A stretch of 64,000 bases of DNA, taken from contig JANBVI010000008.1 of assembly GCA_024239075.1 (NCBI GenBank), positions 176,038-240,037 of the forward strand, read 5' to 3'. Each line of letters opens with the position of its first letter. Position 1 is the first letter of the stretch. Made by a program: the position numbers and the translations under genes. The notes beneath the pieces are model-generated. The model ran no database searches. It saw only the letters and a list, made by a program, of their open reading frames with translations, and was not told the origin of the DNA. The DNA comes from Fischerella sp. CENA71 (GTDB lineage Bacteria > Cyanobacteriota > Cyanobacteriia > Cyanobacteriales > Nostocaceae). Positions 14,557 through 23,651 of the stretch are shown piece after piece.

Positions 14557-16203
14557 ATGACAGAAGCAGCAACTACCACCACAACTACCCTCAATCGATT
14601 CGAGAAATTTAAGGCAGAAAAAGATGGACTCGCTGTCAAGTCAGAAATCGAAAAGTTTGCCTCTATCGGGTGGGAGGCAATGGACGAAACTGATCGCGAT
14701 CACCGTCTCAAGTGGGTGGGTGTGTTTTTTCGCCCAGTCACTCCAGGTAAATTTATGATGCGGATGCGGATGCCAAATGGCATTCTTACTGCTGCTCAAA
14801 TGCGAGTGTTAGCAGAAGTTGTACAGCGTTATGGTGATGACGGCAGTGCCGACATTACTACTAGACAAAATATACAACTACGGGGCATTCGGATTGAGGA
14901 TTTACCAGAAATTTTTAATAAATTTCATACAGTCGGCTTAACCAGTGTGCAGTCAGGAATGGACAATGTTCGTAACATCACTGGTGATCCCGTAGCTGGA
15001 TTAGATGCGGATGAGTTATTTGACACACGCGAGTTGGTACAGCAAATTCAAGACATGCTTACCAACAAAGGCGAAGGCAACCCAGAGTTTACTAATCTGC
15101 CACGGAAGTTTAATATTGCCATCACCGGCGGCCGGGATAATTCGGTTCATGCTGAGATTAATGATTTAGCCTTCGTACCTGCATTTAGGGAAGGGATCGG
15201 GGATTGGGGATCAGGGATCGGTGATCAGGGATTGAGAATTGAGCAAGAATCTTCCCAAACCCCAATTCCCGATCACCGCTCCCCGGTCTTCGGCTTTAAT
15301 ATTCTCGTTGGTGGATTCTTCTCTGCTAAACGTTGTGAAGCAGCTATTCCCCTGGATGCTTGGATACCACCAGCAGATGTGGTTGCTGTATGTAGAGCAG
15401 TATTAGAAGTATTCCGTGATCATGGCTCACGTGCCAATCGTTTAAAATCTCGACTGATGTGGTTAATTGATGAATGGGGTTTAGAGAAGTTCCGTTCAGA
15501 AGTTGAACAGCGTTTGGGTAATCCGTTTTTACCAGCAGTACCTAAAGACGAAATTGATTGGGAAAAACGTGACCATATTGGTGTATACAAACAAAAGCAG
15601 CCTGAATTAAACTACGTTGGATTACATATTCCTGTGGGTCGGATGACAGCCCAGGACATGTTTGAAATTGCACGTCTTGCTGATGTGTACGGAAGTGGAG
15701 AAATCCGATTAACATTAGAGCAAAACGTGATTATCCCTAATATTCCTGATTCACGTTTGGTATTATTTTTAGCAGAACCACTGCTAGAAAAATTTAGTAT
15801 TGATCCCAAACCATTAACGCGATCGCTCGTTTCTTGTACCGGCGCTCAATTTTGCAACTTTGCCCTGATTGAAACCAAAAATCGCGCCCAAGCATTAATA
15901 CAAGCTTTAGAAGCAGATTTAGAAATGACTCGTCCAGTACGAATTCATTGGACTGGTTGTCCTAACTCCTGTGGACAGCCCCAAGTTGCAGATATTGGCT
16001 TGATGGGAACCAAAGCCCGCAAAAACGGCAAAGCTGTGGAAGGTGTTGATATCTATATGGGCGGTAAAGTCGGCAAAGAAGCACAGTTGGGAACCTGCAT
16101 TCAAAAAGGCGTTCCCTGTGAAGACTTGCAGCCAGTATTGCAACAATTATTGATTCAACATTTCGCAGCTAGACCCAAGCAAGAAGCTTTAGTAATTCAT
16201 TAA
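14557..16203 (+). CDS. nirA: ferredoxin-nitrite reductase with repeat-derived insertion
   Basis: Reduces nitrite to ammonium with six electrons from ferredoxin, using siroheme and a [4Fe-4S] cluster. Cluster and siroheme ligands are visible as Cys427, Cys433, Cys468 and Cys472 (SCTGAQFCNF and TGCPNSCGQP). The two sulfite/nitrite reductase half-domains are intact. Residues about 212-245, between HAEINDLAFVPAFREG and FGFNILVGGFFSAKR, are an extra segment of 34 residues encoded by GGGGATC-type dispersed repeat DNA, which keeps the frame. Without it the length is about 514, normal for the family. First gene of the operon, under an NtcA/NtcB promoter. Confidence 0.95.
   Translation: MTEAATTTTTTLNRFEKFKAEKDGLAVKSEIEKFASIGWEAMDETDRDHRLKWVGVFFRPVTPGKFMMRMRMPNGILTAAQMRVLAEVVQRYGDDGSADITTRQNIQLRGIRIEDLPEIFNKFHTVGLTSVQSGMDNVRNITGDPVAGLDADELFDTRELVQQIQDMLTNKGEGNPEFTNLPRKFNIAITGGRDNSVHAEINDLAFVPAFREGIGDWGSGIGDQGLRIEQESSQTPIPDHRSPVFGFNILVGGFFSAKRCEAAIPLDAWIPPADVVAVCRAVLEVFRDHGSRANRLKSRLMWLIDEWGLEKFRSEVEQRLGNPFLPAVPKDEIDWEKRDHIGVYKQKQPELNYVGLHIPVGRMTAQDMFEIARLADVYGSGEIRLTLEQNVIIPNIPDSRLVLFLAEPLLEKFSIDPKPLTRSLVSCTGAQFCNFALIETKNRAQALIQALEADLEMTRPVRIHWTGCPNSCGQPQVADIGLMGTKARKNGKAVEGVDIYMGGKVGKEAQLGTCIQKGVPCEDLQPVLQQLLIQHFAARPKQEALVIH
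15190..15291. repeat. dispersed repeat inserted in frame in nirA
   Basis: The segment reads GGGATCGGGGATTGGGGATC on one side and CCCCAATTCCCGATCACC on the other, the same units as the intergenic repeats at 9266-9432. Its length is a multiple of three (about 102 bp) and it has no stop in the nirA frame. Confidence 0.8.
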
Positions 16204-16225
16204 AAGGACAGAGTACAGAGGACAA

Positions 16226-17551
16226 ATGACAAATCTCTCTAGAAGGAAATTTATTCTCACCGCAGGTACAGCTGCGGCGGCTTCTATCCTTGCTCACGGT
16301 TGCTCCTCTGGTGGTTCTCAGTCAGCAACAACGGGCGGCGATAAACCAAGCGCAACCCCAGCAGCGAATGTCTCTACAGCAGCTAATGCTATCCAAGTAG
16401 AAACAACTAAAGCAAAGCTAGGATTTATACCGTTAACTGACTCTGCTCCTCTGATTATTGCCAAGGAAAAAGGTTTCTTTGCCAAGTACGGTATGACCGA
16501 TGTCGAGGTGGTAAAGCAAAAATCTTGGCCTGTCACCCGTGATAACTTGAAAATCGGCTCGGCTGGTGGCGGTATTGATGGCGCCCACATTCTCAGCCCC
16601 ATGCCCTATTTGATGACCATCAACGATAAAGTGCCAATGTATCTCTTGGCACGGTTAAATACTAACGGTCAGGCTATATCCGTTGCCAATAAATTAAAAG
16701 ATTTGAAAATTGGTTTACAAAGCAAAGCACTTAAAGAAACAGCTGCTCAAGCCAAAGCAAACAAACAAACCATGAAAGTTGCGATGACTTTTCCTGGTGG
16801 TACTCATGATTTGTGGATGCGCTACTGGCTAGCAGCAGGAGGGATTAATCCTGATCAAGATATAGCTTTGGAACCCGTACCACCACCACAAATGGTGGCA
16901 AATATGAAAGTTGGTACTGTCGATGCTTTCTGTGTAGGAGAACCCTGGAACGCTCAATTGGTGAGTCAAAAGTTGGGTTATACAGCCCTTGTGACAGGGG
17001 AATTATGGAAAGATCATCCAGAAAAAGCTTTTGCAATGCGGAAAGATTGGGTTGATAAAAATCCCAATGCTACACAAGCATTATTGATGGCTATTATAGA
17101 AGCCCAGCAGTGGTGCGATCGCGCCGAAAATAAAGAAGAAATGTGCAAAATCTGCTCTGATCGCAAATATTTTAACGTCGCTGTGGCAGATATTCTCGAA
17201 CGATCTAAAGGTAATATTGACTACGGTGATGGACGCACCCAACAAAATTTCTCACACCGGATGAAATTCTGGGCTGATAATGCTTCCTATCCTTACAAGA
17301 GTCATGATATTTGGTTCTTAACAGAAGAAATTCGCTGGGGTTATTTGCCAAAAGATACCAAAGTTAAAGAAATTGTAGACCAAGTTAACAAAGAAGATTT
17401 GTGGAAAAAAGCCGCGAAAGCAATTGGTGTAGCCGATTCCGAAATTCCGACTAACGTTTCTCGTGGAGTTGAAACTTTCTTTGATGGTGTTAAGTTCGAC
17501 CCCGAAAAACCCGAAGCATATTTACAGGCTTTAAAAATCAAGAAAGTCTAA
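16226..17551 (+). CDS. nrtA: nitrate/nitrite ABC transporter substrate-binding lipoprotein
   Basis: 441 residues. It begins with a twin-arginine-type signal (SRRKFILTAGTAAAA) ending in a lipobox LAHGC, with lipidated Cys26 predicted, so it is anchored outside the plasma membrane. The mature part is the NrtA/SsuA-like binding protein (IPLTDSAPLIIAKEKGFF, YGMTDVEVVKQKSW, FCVGEPWNAQL). It captures nitrate and nitrite for NrtBCD. It lies 22 bp after nirA in the same operon. The ATG is embedded in a CAAATGACAAAT repeat unit. Strong call from sequence and position. Confidence 0.95.
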   Translation: MTNLSRRKFILTAGTAAAASILAHGCSSGGSQSATTGGDKPSATPAANVSTAANAIQVETTKAKLGFIPLTDSAPLIIAKEKGFFAKYGMTDVEVVKQKSWPVTRDNLKIGSAGGGIDGAHILSPMPYLMTINDKVPMYLLARLNTNGQAISVANKLKDLKIGLQSKALKETAAQAKANKQTMKVAMTFPGGTHDLWMRYWLAAGGINPDQDIALEPVPPPQMVANMKVGTVDAFCVGEPWNAQLVSQKLGYTALVTGELWKDHPEKAFAMRKDWVDKNPNATQALLMAIIEAQQWCDRAENKEEMCKICSDRKYFNVAVADILERSKGNIDYGDGRTQQNFSHRMKFWADNASYPYKSHDIWFLTEEIRWGYLPKDTKVKEIVDQVNKEDLWKKAAKAIGVADSEIPTNVSRGVETFFDGVKFDPEKPEAYLQALKIKKV

Positions 17552-17698
17552 TCGTTGGCTCATTAAGTTTTCTTAGTGTCTTAGTGTCTTAGTGGTGAAA
17601 AAGACAATCCTTGAAACACCAAGACACTAAGACACCAAGTAGAATGCACCCTTACACCCTTTCTTTAGTCAACTGGACACAACTTGGAGAAACCAAAA

Positions 17699-18541
17699 AT
17701 GGCAGCTACCCTTGGCAGTCGTACTATTAGGAAAAATCCCCGAAAGAATATTTCTAAAATAATTGTTAAAAAAGTTGTGCCACCAATTGTAGCTTTAGCT
17801 ATTTTTCTAGTTGTTTGGCAAATACTTTGTTTAAACCCTAATTTTAAATTACCTGGGCCAATAGAAACTTTTTCGGAAACTTGGGACCCTTTTATTATTC
17901 ATCCCTTTTTTGATAATGGTGAAAGTGATAAAGGTTTAGGCTGGCAAATATTAAATAGTTTGGGAAGAGTTGGTTTAGGTTTTTCTTTAGCAGCAATTGT
18001 GGGAATTGTATTAGGAATCTTAATTGGAGCTAATAAATTACTCCATACAGCTGTAGATCCAATTTTTCAAGTGTTACGCACTGTACCACCATTGGCATGG
18101 CTACCAATTTCTTTGGCAGCATTTCAACAGGCTAACCCTTCAGCAATTTTTGTGATTTTCATCACGTCTATTTGGCCAATTTTGATTAACACTACTGTGG
18201 GTGTACAACAGATTCCTCAAGACTATATTAATGTTGCTAGAGTTTTAAAGCTCAAAGGACCAAAATATTTTGTAAAAATCGTCTTTCCCGCCACTGTTCC
18301 TTATATATTTACAGGCTTGAGAATAGGCATTGGTTTATCTTGGCTAGCGATTGTGGCAGCAGAAATGTTAGTCGGTGGTGTCGGGATTGGTTCTTTTATT
18401 TGGGATGCCTACAATACAACAACAGAAACCAATTTGAGTGAAATTATTTTGGCTTTAGTTTATGTTGGTTTAGTTGGTTTAATGCTCGATAGATTAGTAG
18501 GATTTATCGCCAGCAAAGTCGTACCAGAAGAGCAGAAATAG
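17699..18541 (+). CDS. nrtB: nitrate/nitrite ABC transporter permease
   Basis: 280 residues from ATG at 17699, which has GGAG 9 nt upstream; a TTG at 17684 would add five residues. About six membrane spans are visible, with the EAA-type cytoplasmic loop (YINVARVLKLKGPKYFVKIV) near residue 178 that contacts the ATPases. It forms the channel of the NrtABCD transporter in the plasma membrane. It is separated from nrtA by a 147-bp spacer that contains CTTAGTGT repeats, arranged as imperfect inverted copies. Homologous in kind to SsuC and CynB permeases. Confidence 0.95.
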   Translation: MAATLGSRTIRKNPRKNISKIIVKKVVPPIVALAIFLVVWQILCLNPNFKLPGPIETFSETWDPFIIHPFFDNGESDKGLGWQILNSLGRVGLGFSLAAIVGIVLGILIGANKLLHTAVDPIFQVLRTVPPLAWLPISLAAFQQANPSAIFVIFITSIWPILINTTVGVQQIPQDYINVARVLKLKGPKYFVKIVFPATVPYIFTGLRIGIGLSWLAIVAAEMLVGGVGIGSFIWDAYNTTTETNLSEIILALVYVGLVGLMLDRLVGFIASKVVPEEQK

Positions 18542-18633
18542 TTATTAGACGCGATTAATCGCGTTTGTACAATAGCCATTAGTCATTAATAAAAACAAAT
18601 GACAAATGACCAACGACAAAGGACAATTGACCA

Positions 18634-20619
18634 ATGACTACTTTTGTAGAAATTGACCACGTTGATCGTGTATTTAGCCTACCAAATGGTGGTCAGTATA
18701 TCGCTTTAAAAAATATTGACCTCAAAATCCGACAAGGAGAGTTTATTTCTCTAATTGGACATTCTGGTTGTGGTAAATCTACCTTACTAAATATTATTGC
18801 AGGTTTAGATCGAGCTAGTGTTGGTGGTGTGACTTTGGAAGGACGGGAGGTGAGAGAGCCAGGTCCAGACCGGATGGTAGTATTCCAAAATTATTCACTC
18901 TTACCTTGGTTGACGGTGCGGGAAAATATCGCCTTAGCAGTCGATGAAGTCTATCAAAATAAGTCTAAAGGCGATCGCACTTCCATCGTTGATCACCACA
19001 TCGACATGGTAGGGTTGCGTCCGGCGGCGAAAAAACGTCCGAGTGAATTATCGGGGGGGATGAAACAGCGAGTTGCGATCGCTCGTGCTTTGGCTATCCG
19101 TCCAAAGTTGTTATTGCTAGATGAACCCTTTGGGGCGTTGGATGCACTCACACGGGGTGGTTTGCAAGAACAATTAATGAAAATTTGTAATGAGCATAAT
19201 GTTACCTGTGTGATGGTGACACACGACGTCGATGAAGCATTATTGTTGAGCGATCGCGTTGTCATGCTCACCAACGGCCCAGAAGCACACATTGGACAAA
19301 TCCTAGAAGTACCTATCCCCCGTCCCCGTCACCGCTTGGAAGTAGTTAATCATCCTAGCTACTACAATCTGCGGAACGAGATGATTTACTTCCTCAACCA
19401 ACAAAAACAAGCCAAGAAACGCAAGGTTAAAGTTGAAGCACCAGTAATCATTTCCCGCAATGGTTTAGAAAAAGTCAATTTAGAGATTGGATTTCTGCCT
19501 TTAACTGATGCTGCACCTTTAATCGTGGCAAAAGAAAAAGGCTTCTTTGCTGATTACGGATTAGAAGAAATTACCCTCAACCGTGGATCAAATTGGCAAG
19601 AAATAGCCGCAGGTATTGCAACTGGGAGATTTGACGCCGCTCAGATGGTTGCTGGAATGCCCCTGGCTCTCACTTTGGGCGCTGGTGGAAAAACACCAAT
19701 TCCCGTAGTCAATGCCCTAAATCTCTCGCGCAATGCTAACGCCATCACCTTAAGCAAAAGGTTGTACAGCGAAGGTGTCAGAACTCTAGCTGATTTAAAA
19801 GCCGCAATAAATGCCTCTCCTGACAAAATTCTCACTTTGGGAATTGTGCATCCGACATCAATGCAGAACTTGATTCTGCGTTACTGGCTAGCGGCTGGTG
19901 GTATAGATCCTGACAGAGACGTCAGCCTCACAGTCATACCACCAACACAAATGGTTTCCCAACTCAAAGCCGGAAAAATTGACGGCTACTGTGCTGGAGA
20001 ACCTTGGAATCATCTGGCTGTACATGAAGATGTGGGATTTGTTGCTGCTACAGCCCTCGAAATTTGGTCAGGACAGCCAAAAAAAGTGCTGGGAGTACGG
20101 GAAGATTGGGCGCAGAAGTATCCAGAAACCTACCTTGCTTTGGTCAAAGCACTGTTAGAAGCCTGCAAATACTGCGACGATTTCCGCAACCGTGAAGAGA
20201 TTTTGGCATTAATTTGCCGTCCTCAGTACCTTGATATTGATCCTGTCCACGTCCGTCCTGGTTTTATCGATCCTTACGATCGCGGCGACGGTACACAACC
20301 CCAAGAATTAACAGGATACAACCAGTTTTATCTGAATCAAACCAACTATCCCAACCGTACCGAATTGCTGTGGATGGTTACTCAAATGGCACGTTGGGGT
20401 TTAGTACCCTTTCCTAAAAACTGGGTAGAAGTGATTGAACGAGTTTGCCGTACAGATATCTTCGGTGCAGCAGCCCGCGACTTAGGTTTACTCGATATCG
20501 GAGAAGATGACCCCATTCACCTATTTGATGGTAAACTTTTTAACCCTTCAAAGCCGATTGAGTACCTCGAAAGCTTGGAAATTAAACGTCAGATACGTAT
20601 TGAAGAAGTATTTATTTAG
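18634..20619 (+). CDS. nrtC: nitrate/nitrite ABC transporter ATPase with NrtA-like sensor domain
   Basis: 661 residues in two parts. Residues 1-260 are an ABC ATPase: Walker A GHSGCGKST (42-50), signature LSGGMKQR, Walker B LLLLDEPFGALD. Residues about 280-661 repeat the NrtA fold (IGFLPLTDAAPLIVAKEKGFF, YCAGEPWNHLAV) without a signal peptide, so this copy is cytoplasmic. In Synechococcus this domain is a regulatory domain needed for ammonium inhibition of uptake. The ATG falls in a GACCAATGAC repeat. Length and domain order are typical for NrtC. Confidence 0.96.
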   Translation: MTTFVEIDHVDRVFSLPNGGQYIALKNIDLKIRQGEFISLIGHSGCGKSTLLNIIAGLDRASVGGVTLEGREVREPGPDRMVVFQNYSLLPWLTVRENIALAVDEVYQNKSKGDRTSIVDHHIDMVGLRPAAKKRPSELSGGMKQRVAIARALAIRPKLLLLDEPFGALDALTRGGLQEQLMKICNEHNVTCVMVTHDVDEALLLSDRVVMLTNGPEAHIGQILEVPIPRPRHRLEVVNHPSYYNLRNEMIYFLNQQKQAKKRKVKVEAPVIISRNGLEKVNLEIGFLPLTDAAPLIVAKEKGFFADYGLEEITLNRGSNWQEIAAGIATGRFDAAQMVAGMPLALTLGAGGKTPIPVVNALNLSRNANAITLSKRLYSEGVRTLADLKAAINASPDKILTLGIVHPTSMQNLILRYWLAAGGIDPDRDVSLTVIPPTQMVSQLKAGKIDGYCAGEPWNHLAVHEDVGFVAATALEIWSGQPKKVLGVREDWAQKYPETYLALVKALLEACKYCDDFRNREEILALICRPQYLDIDPVHVRPGFIDPYDRGDGTQPQELTGYNQFYLNQTNYPNRTELLWMVTQMARWGLVPFPKNWVEVIERVCRTDIFGAAARDLGLLDIGEDDPIHLFDGKLFNPSKPIEYLESLEIKRQIRIEEVFI

Positions 20620-20640
20620 GGATCGGGGATCGGGGAAAAA

Positions 20641-20726
20641 GTATGGTTAATAACTACTAATTACTAACTACTAACTACTAACTATTAACCATTAACTACT
20701 AACCATTAACTATTAACAAATTTAAT
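20641..20726. repeat. CTAACTA/TTAACCA heptamer repeats before nrtD
   Basis: About ten tandem units of the ACTAACT/ATTAACC type fill the nrtC-nrtD spacer directly up to the nrtD start codon. STRR-like; no gene. Confidence 0.7.
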
Positions 20727-20727
20727 C

Positions 20728-21576
20728 ATGCGAACACTAAACGGAAGTAGCAGCGAAGTTCAAATCAATCAACTGCAAACTCAAAAAGCAGAAAACTTTC
20801 TTGTCATTGAAGATGTAAACAAAATTTATCCAACTGCTGATGGGCCTTACACCGTATTAGATGGGGTTAACCTCAAAGTTCGCGAAGGTGAATTTGTTTG
20901 TATTATCGGTCACTCTGGCTGTGGTAAGTCAACACTGCTGAATATGGTTTCTGGTTTTAATACACCCACTGATGGTGTAGTTATACTACAGAACCAACCA
21001 ATTACTGAACCAGGCCCAGACCGGATGATGGTATTTCAGAATTACTGTCTACTGCCTTGGCTGAGTGTTTTTGAGAACATCTATTTAGCTGTAGATACAG
21101 TATTCCCTCGTAAAACACAGGCAGAAAAACGAGCGATTGTCAAAGAACATTTGGCGATGGTGGGATTGACAGAGGCTGCTGATAAGAAACCCAGTCAAAT
21201 TTCTGGTGGGATGAAGCAGCGAGTTGCGATCGCTCGCGCCCTTTCTATCCGTCCCCAAGTTTTGATTTTGGACGAACCCTTTGGGGCTTTAGATGCGATC
21301 ACCAGAGAAGAATTGCAAGAAGAATTGCTGCAAATCTGGCGTGAACATCAAGTTACAGTTCTGATGATTACTCATGACATTGACGAAGCGTTGTTTTTAG
21401 CAGACAGGCTAGTAATGATGACTAATGGCCCTGCTGCCAAGATTGGTGAAGTCCTCAATATTCCTTTTGCCCGTCCCCGCAATCGCCGCCGCATCATGGA
21501 AGACCCGGAATATTATAACTTGCGGAACTACGCCCTAGATTTCCTGTATCGTCGCTGCGCTCATTCTGAGGAATAG
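20728..21576 (+). CDS. nrtD: nitrate/nitrite ABC transporter ATPase
   Basis: 282 residues, a single ABC ATPase domain: Walker A GHSGCGKST, Q-loop MVFQNYCLLPWL, signature ISGGMKQR, Walker B VLILDEPFGALD and H-loop ITHDIDEAL. It pairs with NrtC to drive nitrate import through NrtB. About 25 N-terminal residues precede the domain and are polar. It follows nrtC after a spacer of ATTAACC-type heptamer repeats and precedes the permease gene nrtP. Strong call. Confidence 0.95.
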   Translation: MRTLNGSSSEVQINQLQTQKAENFLVIEDVNKIYPTADGPYTVLDGVNLKVREGEFVCIIGHSGCGKSTLLNMVSGFNTPTDGVVILQNQPITEPGPDRMMVFQNYCLLPWLSVFENIYLAVDTVFPRKTQAEKRAIVKEHLAMVGLTEAADKKPSQISGGMKQRVAIARALSIRPQVLILDEPFGALDAITREELQEELLQIWREHQVTVLMITHDIDEALFLADRLVMMTNGPAAKIGEVLNIPFARPRNRRRIMEDPEYYNLRNYALDFLYRRCAHSEE

Positions 21577-21690
21577 GGATCGAGGATCGGGAACAAACTT
21601 GTTAAATAATTCCCCCCACACTCCCCACTCTCCCTTCCCTTGTCCCCGATGCCCAACAACCAACAACTAACGAGCAATCACTAACATCTT

Positions 21691-23193
21691 ATGCTGAAAG
21701 GATTATTTTCATTTAATGGTCGCTACCGCATCTTACATTTGACTTGGTTTGCTTTCTTTCTGACTTTTGTATGCTGGTTTAACTTTGCTCCCTTTGCGAC
21801 AACTATTGGCAAACAGTTAAATCTGACACCAGAACAAATCAAAACTTTAGGCATTTGTAACCTCGCTTTGACAATTCCGGCGCGCATCATCATTGGTATG
21901 CTGCTGGATCGTTTTGGCCCTAGAATTACGTATTCATTGCTACTGATATTTGCTTCTGTTCCCTGTCTAGCGACTGCACTATCACAAAATTTTCACCATC
22001 TAGTTATTAGTCGTTTGTTGATGGGGATTGTCGGAGCTGGGTTTGTGGTGGGTATCCGCATGGTGGCAGAATGGTTTCCCCCGAAAGAAATTGGTATTGC
22101 TCAAGGTATTTATGGTGGATGGGGTAACTTTGGAGCTTTTGGGGCAGAGTTTGCTTTACCAACAATTGCAGTGGCTGCTAGCTTGATGACTGGTGGCGCT
22201 TCCAATTGGCGATTTGCGATCGCTTTGACAGGTATCATTGCTGCAATTTACGGTCTCATTTATTTCAATAGCGTGAAAGATACACCTGTTGGTAAAATCT
22301 ATAAGCGTCCTAAGAAAAATGGTGCTTTGGAAGTAACCAGTGTCAAAAGTTTTTGGGCAATGATTTTCTCCAATTTTGGTTTAATTTTTGCCTTGGGTTT
22401 ATTAGCTTGGCGCTTGGAACAAAAGAATATTCATTTTTTAACTTTGAGCCAAATGTATTTGGTTTGGTTGGTATTAGCAGGATTGTTTATTTACCAAACC
22501 TATAAAGCTTGGCAAGTTAATAAAGAACTTTTAATTGGCAAGAAAACCTATGCTGCTTCGGAACGTTATCAGTTTAGACAAGTAGCATTATTAGAGTTCA
22601 CTTACATTACCAATTTTGGCTCTGAACTTGCTGCCGTTTCTATGCTACCTGCCTTCTTTGAAAAAACCTTTGGGTTAGAGCATGTAGTTGCTGGAATGAT
22701 CGCCGCTACCTATCCATTTTTGAACTTAGTTTCTCGTCCTAGTGGTGGCTTAATTTCTGATAAATTTGGCTCTCGGAAATGGACAATGACGATTATTAGT
22801 GTTGGTATTGGTGTTGGCTATTTGATGGCACATTTTATTAACAGTAGCTGGCCTTTACCCTTAGCGATCGCTGTTACTATGTTTGCTGCTTATTTTGCTC
22901 AAGCTGGGTGTGGCGCAACCTACGGTATTGTACCTCTAATCAAAAAAGAAGCCACAGGACAAATTGCAGGTAACGTCGGAGCTTACGGTAATTTTGGTGG
23001 AGTTGTTTATCTAACAATTTTTAGCTTAACCGACGCCTCCACATTATTTTCCACAATGGGTATAGCCGCCATTATTTGTGCTTTTATGTGTGCCTTCTTC
23101 CTCAAAGAACCCAAGGACTCTTTTGCTAGTGCTTATGAAGATGAGTTAGCAGAAACAACAAATCAAAAACATAACATCCTAGCAGAAGAATAG
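21691..23193 (+). CDS. nrtP: MFS nitrate/nitrite permease (NarK/NrtP family)
   Basis: 500 residues with about 12 membrane spans. It has the nitrate-porter features: FNFAPFATTIGKQLNL at the start, the MFS loop GMLLDRFGPR, the Gly-rich nitrate signature in GIYGGWGNFGAFGAEF and a second one in GNVGAYGNFGGVVYL. It is a single-polypeptide, proton-driven importer, found in marine strains and in some freshwater filamentous cyanobacteria, usually in place of NrtABCD. Here it follows nrtD in the same cluster, 114 bp away, and is followed by a terminator. The central loop of about 60 residues (EQKNIHFLTL...) is a membrane-rich variant region. Confidence 0.9.
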   Translation: MLKGLFSFNGRYRILHLTWFAFFLTFVCWFNFAPFATTIGKQLNLTPEQIKTLGICNLALTIPARIIIGMLLDRFGPRITYSLLLIFASVPCLATALSQNFHHLVISRLLMGIVGAGFVVGIRMVAEWFPPKEIGIAQGIYGGWGNFGAFGAEFALPTIAVAASLMTGGASNWRFAIALTGIIAAIYGLIYFNSVKDTPVGKIYKRPKKNGALEVTSVKSFWAMIFSNFGLIFALGLLAWRLEQKNIHFLTLSQMYLVWLVLAGLFIYQTYKAWQVNKELLIGKKTYAASERYQFRQVALLEFTYITNFGSELAAVSMLPAFFEKTFGLEHVVAGMIAATYPFLNLVSRPSGGLISDKFGSRKWTMTIISVGIGVGYLMAHFINSSWPLPLAIAVTMFAAYFAQAGCGATYGIVPLIKKEATGQIAGNVGAYGNFGGVVYLTIFSLTDASTLFSTMGIAAIICAFMCAFFLKEPKDSFASAYEDELAETTNQKHNILAEE

Positions 23194-23210
23194 TATTCGT
23201 GAAAAACAAT

Positions 23211-23245
23211 ATCCCCGACTTCGTAGGAGTTGTCGGGGATTTGGT
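23211..23245 (+). terminator. terminator after nrtP
   Basis: ATCCCCGAC (23211-23219) and GTCGGGGAT (23232-23240) form a 9-bp stem with a 12-nt loop, then TTGGTTT. It begins 17 bp after the nrtP stop, so narB may use its own promoter in the 23246-23651 spacer. Confidence 0.7.
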
Positions 23246-23651
23246 TTATCAATTTTCAAAACTTAAATAGAATTACTATATATTAATGGGTGATTATCAA
23301 TATATTTTTATTACTAATAAGTTATTTTTTTATAAATAAAAACTATCTATTGAAGAGAAAAAATTCAGATAAATTTTAAAAATGTATCAGGATAAACATT
23401 TTGTTTGTTTGAATTGATATCTAATAGTTATAAAGACTTATTGTAGTAGTTTATCAAAATATAGATAAACAGAATCATGAGTTTATCATAACTCAAATCA
23501 ATAATTTTTATTGATGCTAAAATCAAATATTTTATGATGACTATTTAGGTGATATTCCTATCGTTTAAAAACACCAAAATTAGCTGAATTTATCTTCTAT
23601 TAAACTGGAATTTTAACATTTAAAAAATAAGTTAAAGCAGTGTATTTACGT
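23246..23651. other. AT-rich spacer before narB, no gene seen
   Basis: About 400 bp, very A+T-rich, with no long frame. No GTA-N8-TAC NtcA core was found here on inspection, although narB would be expected to be nitrogen-regulated; read-through from nirA past the terminator is an alternative. Confidence 0.5.
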
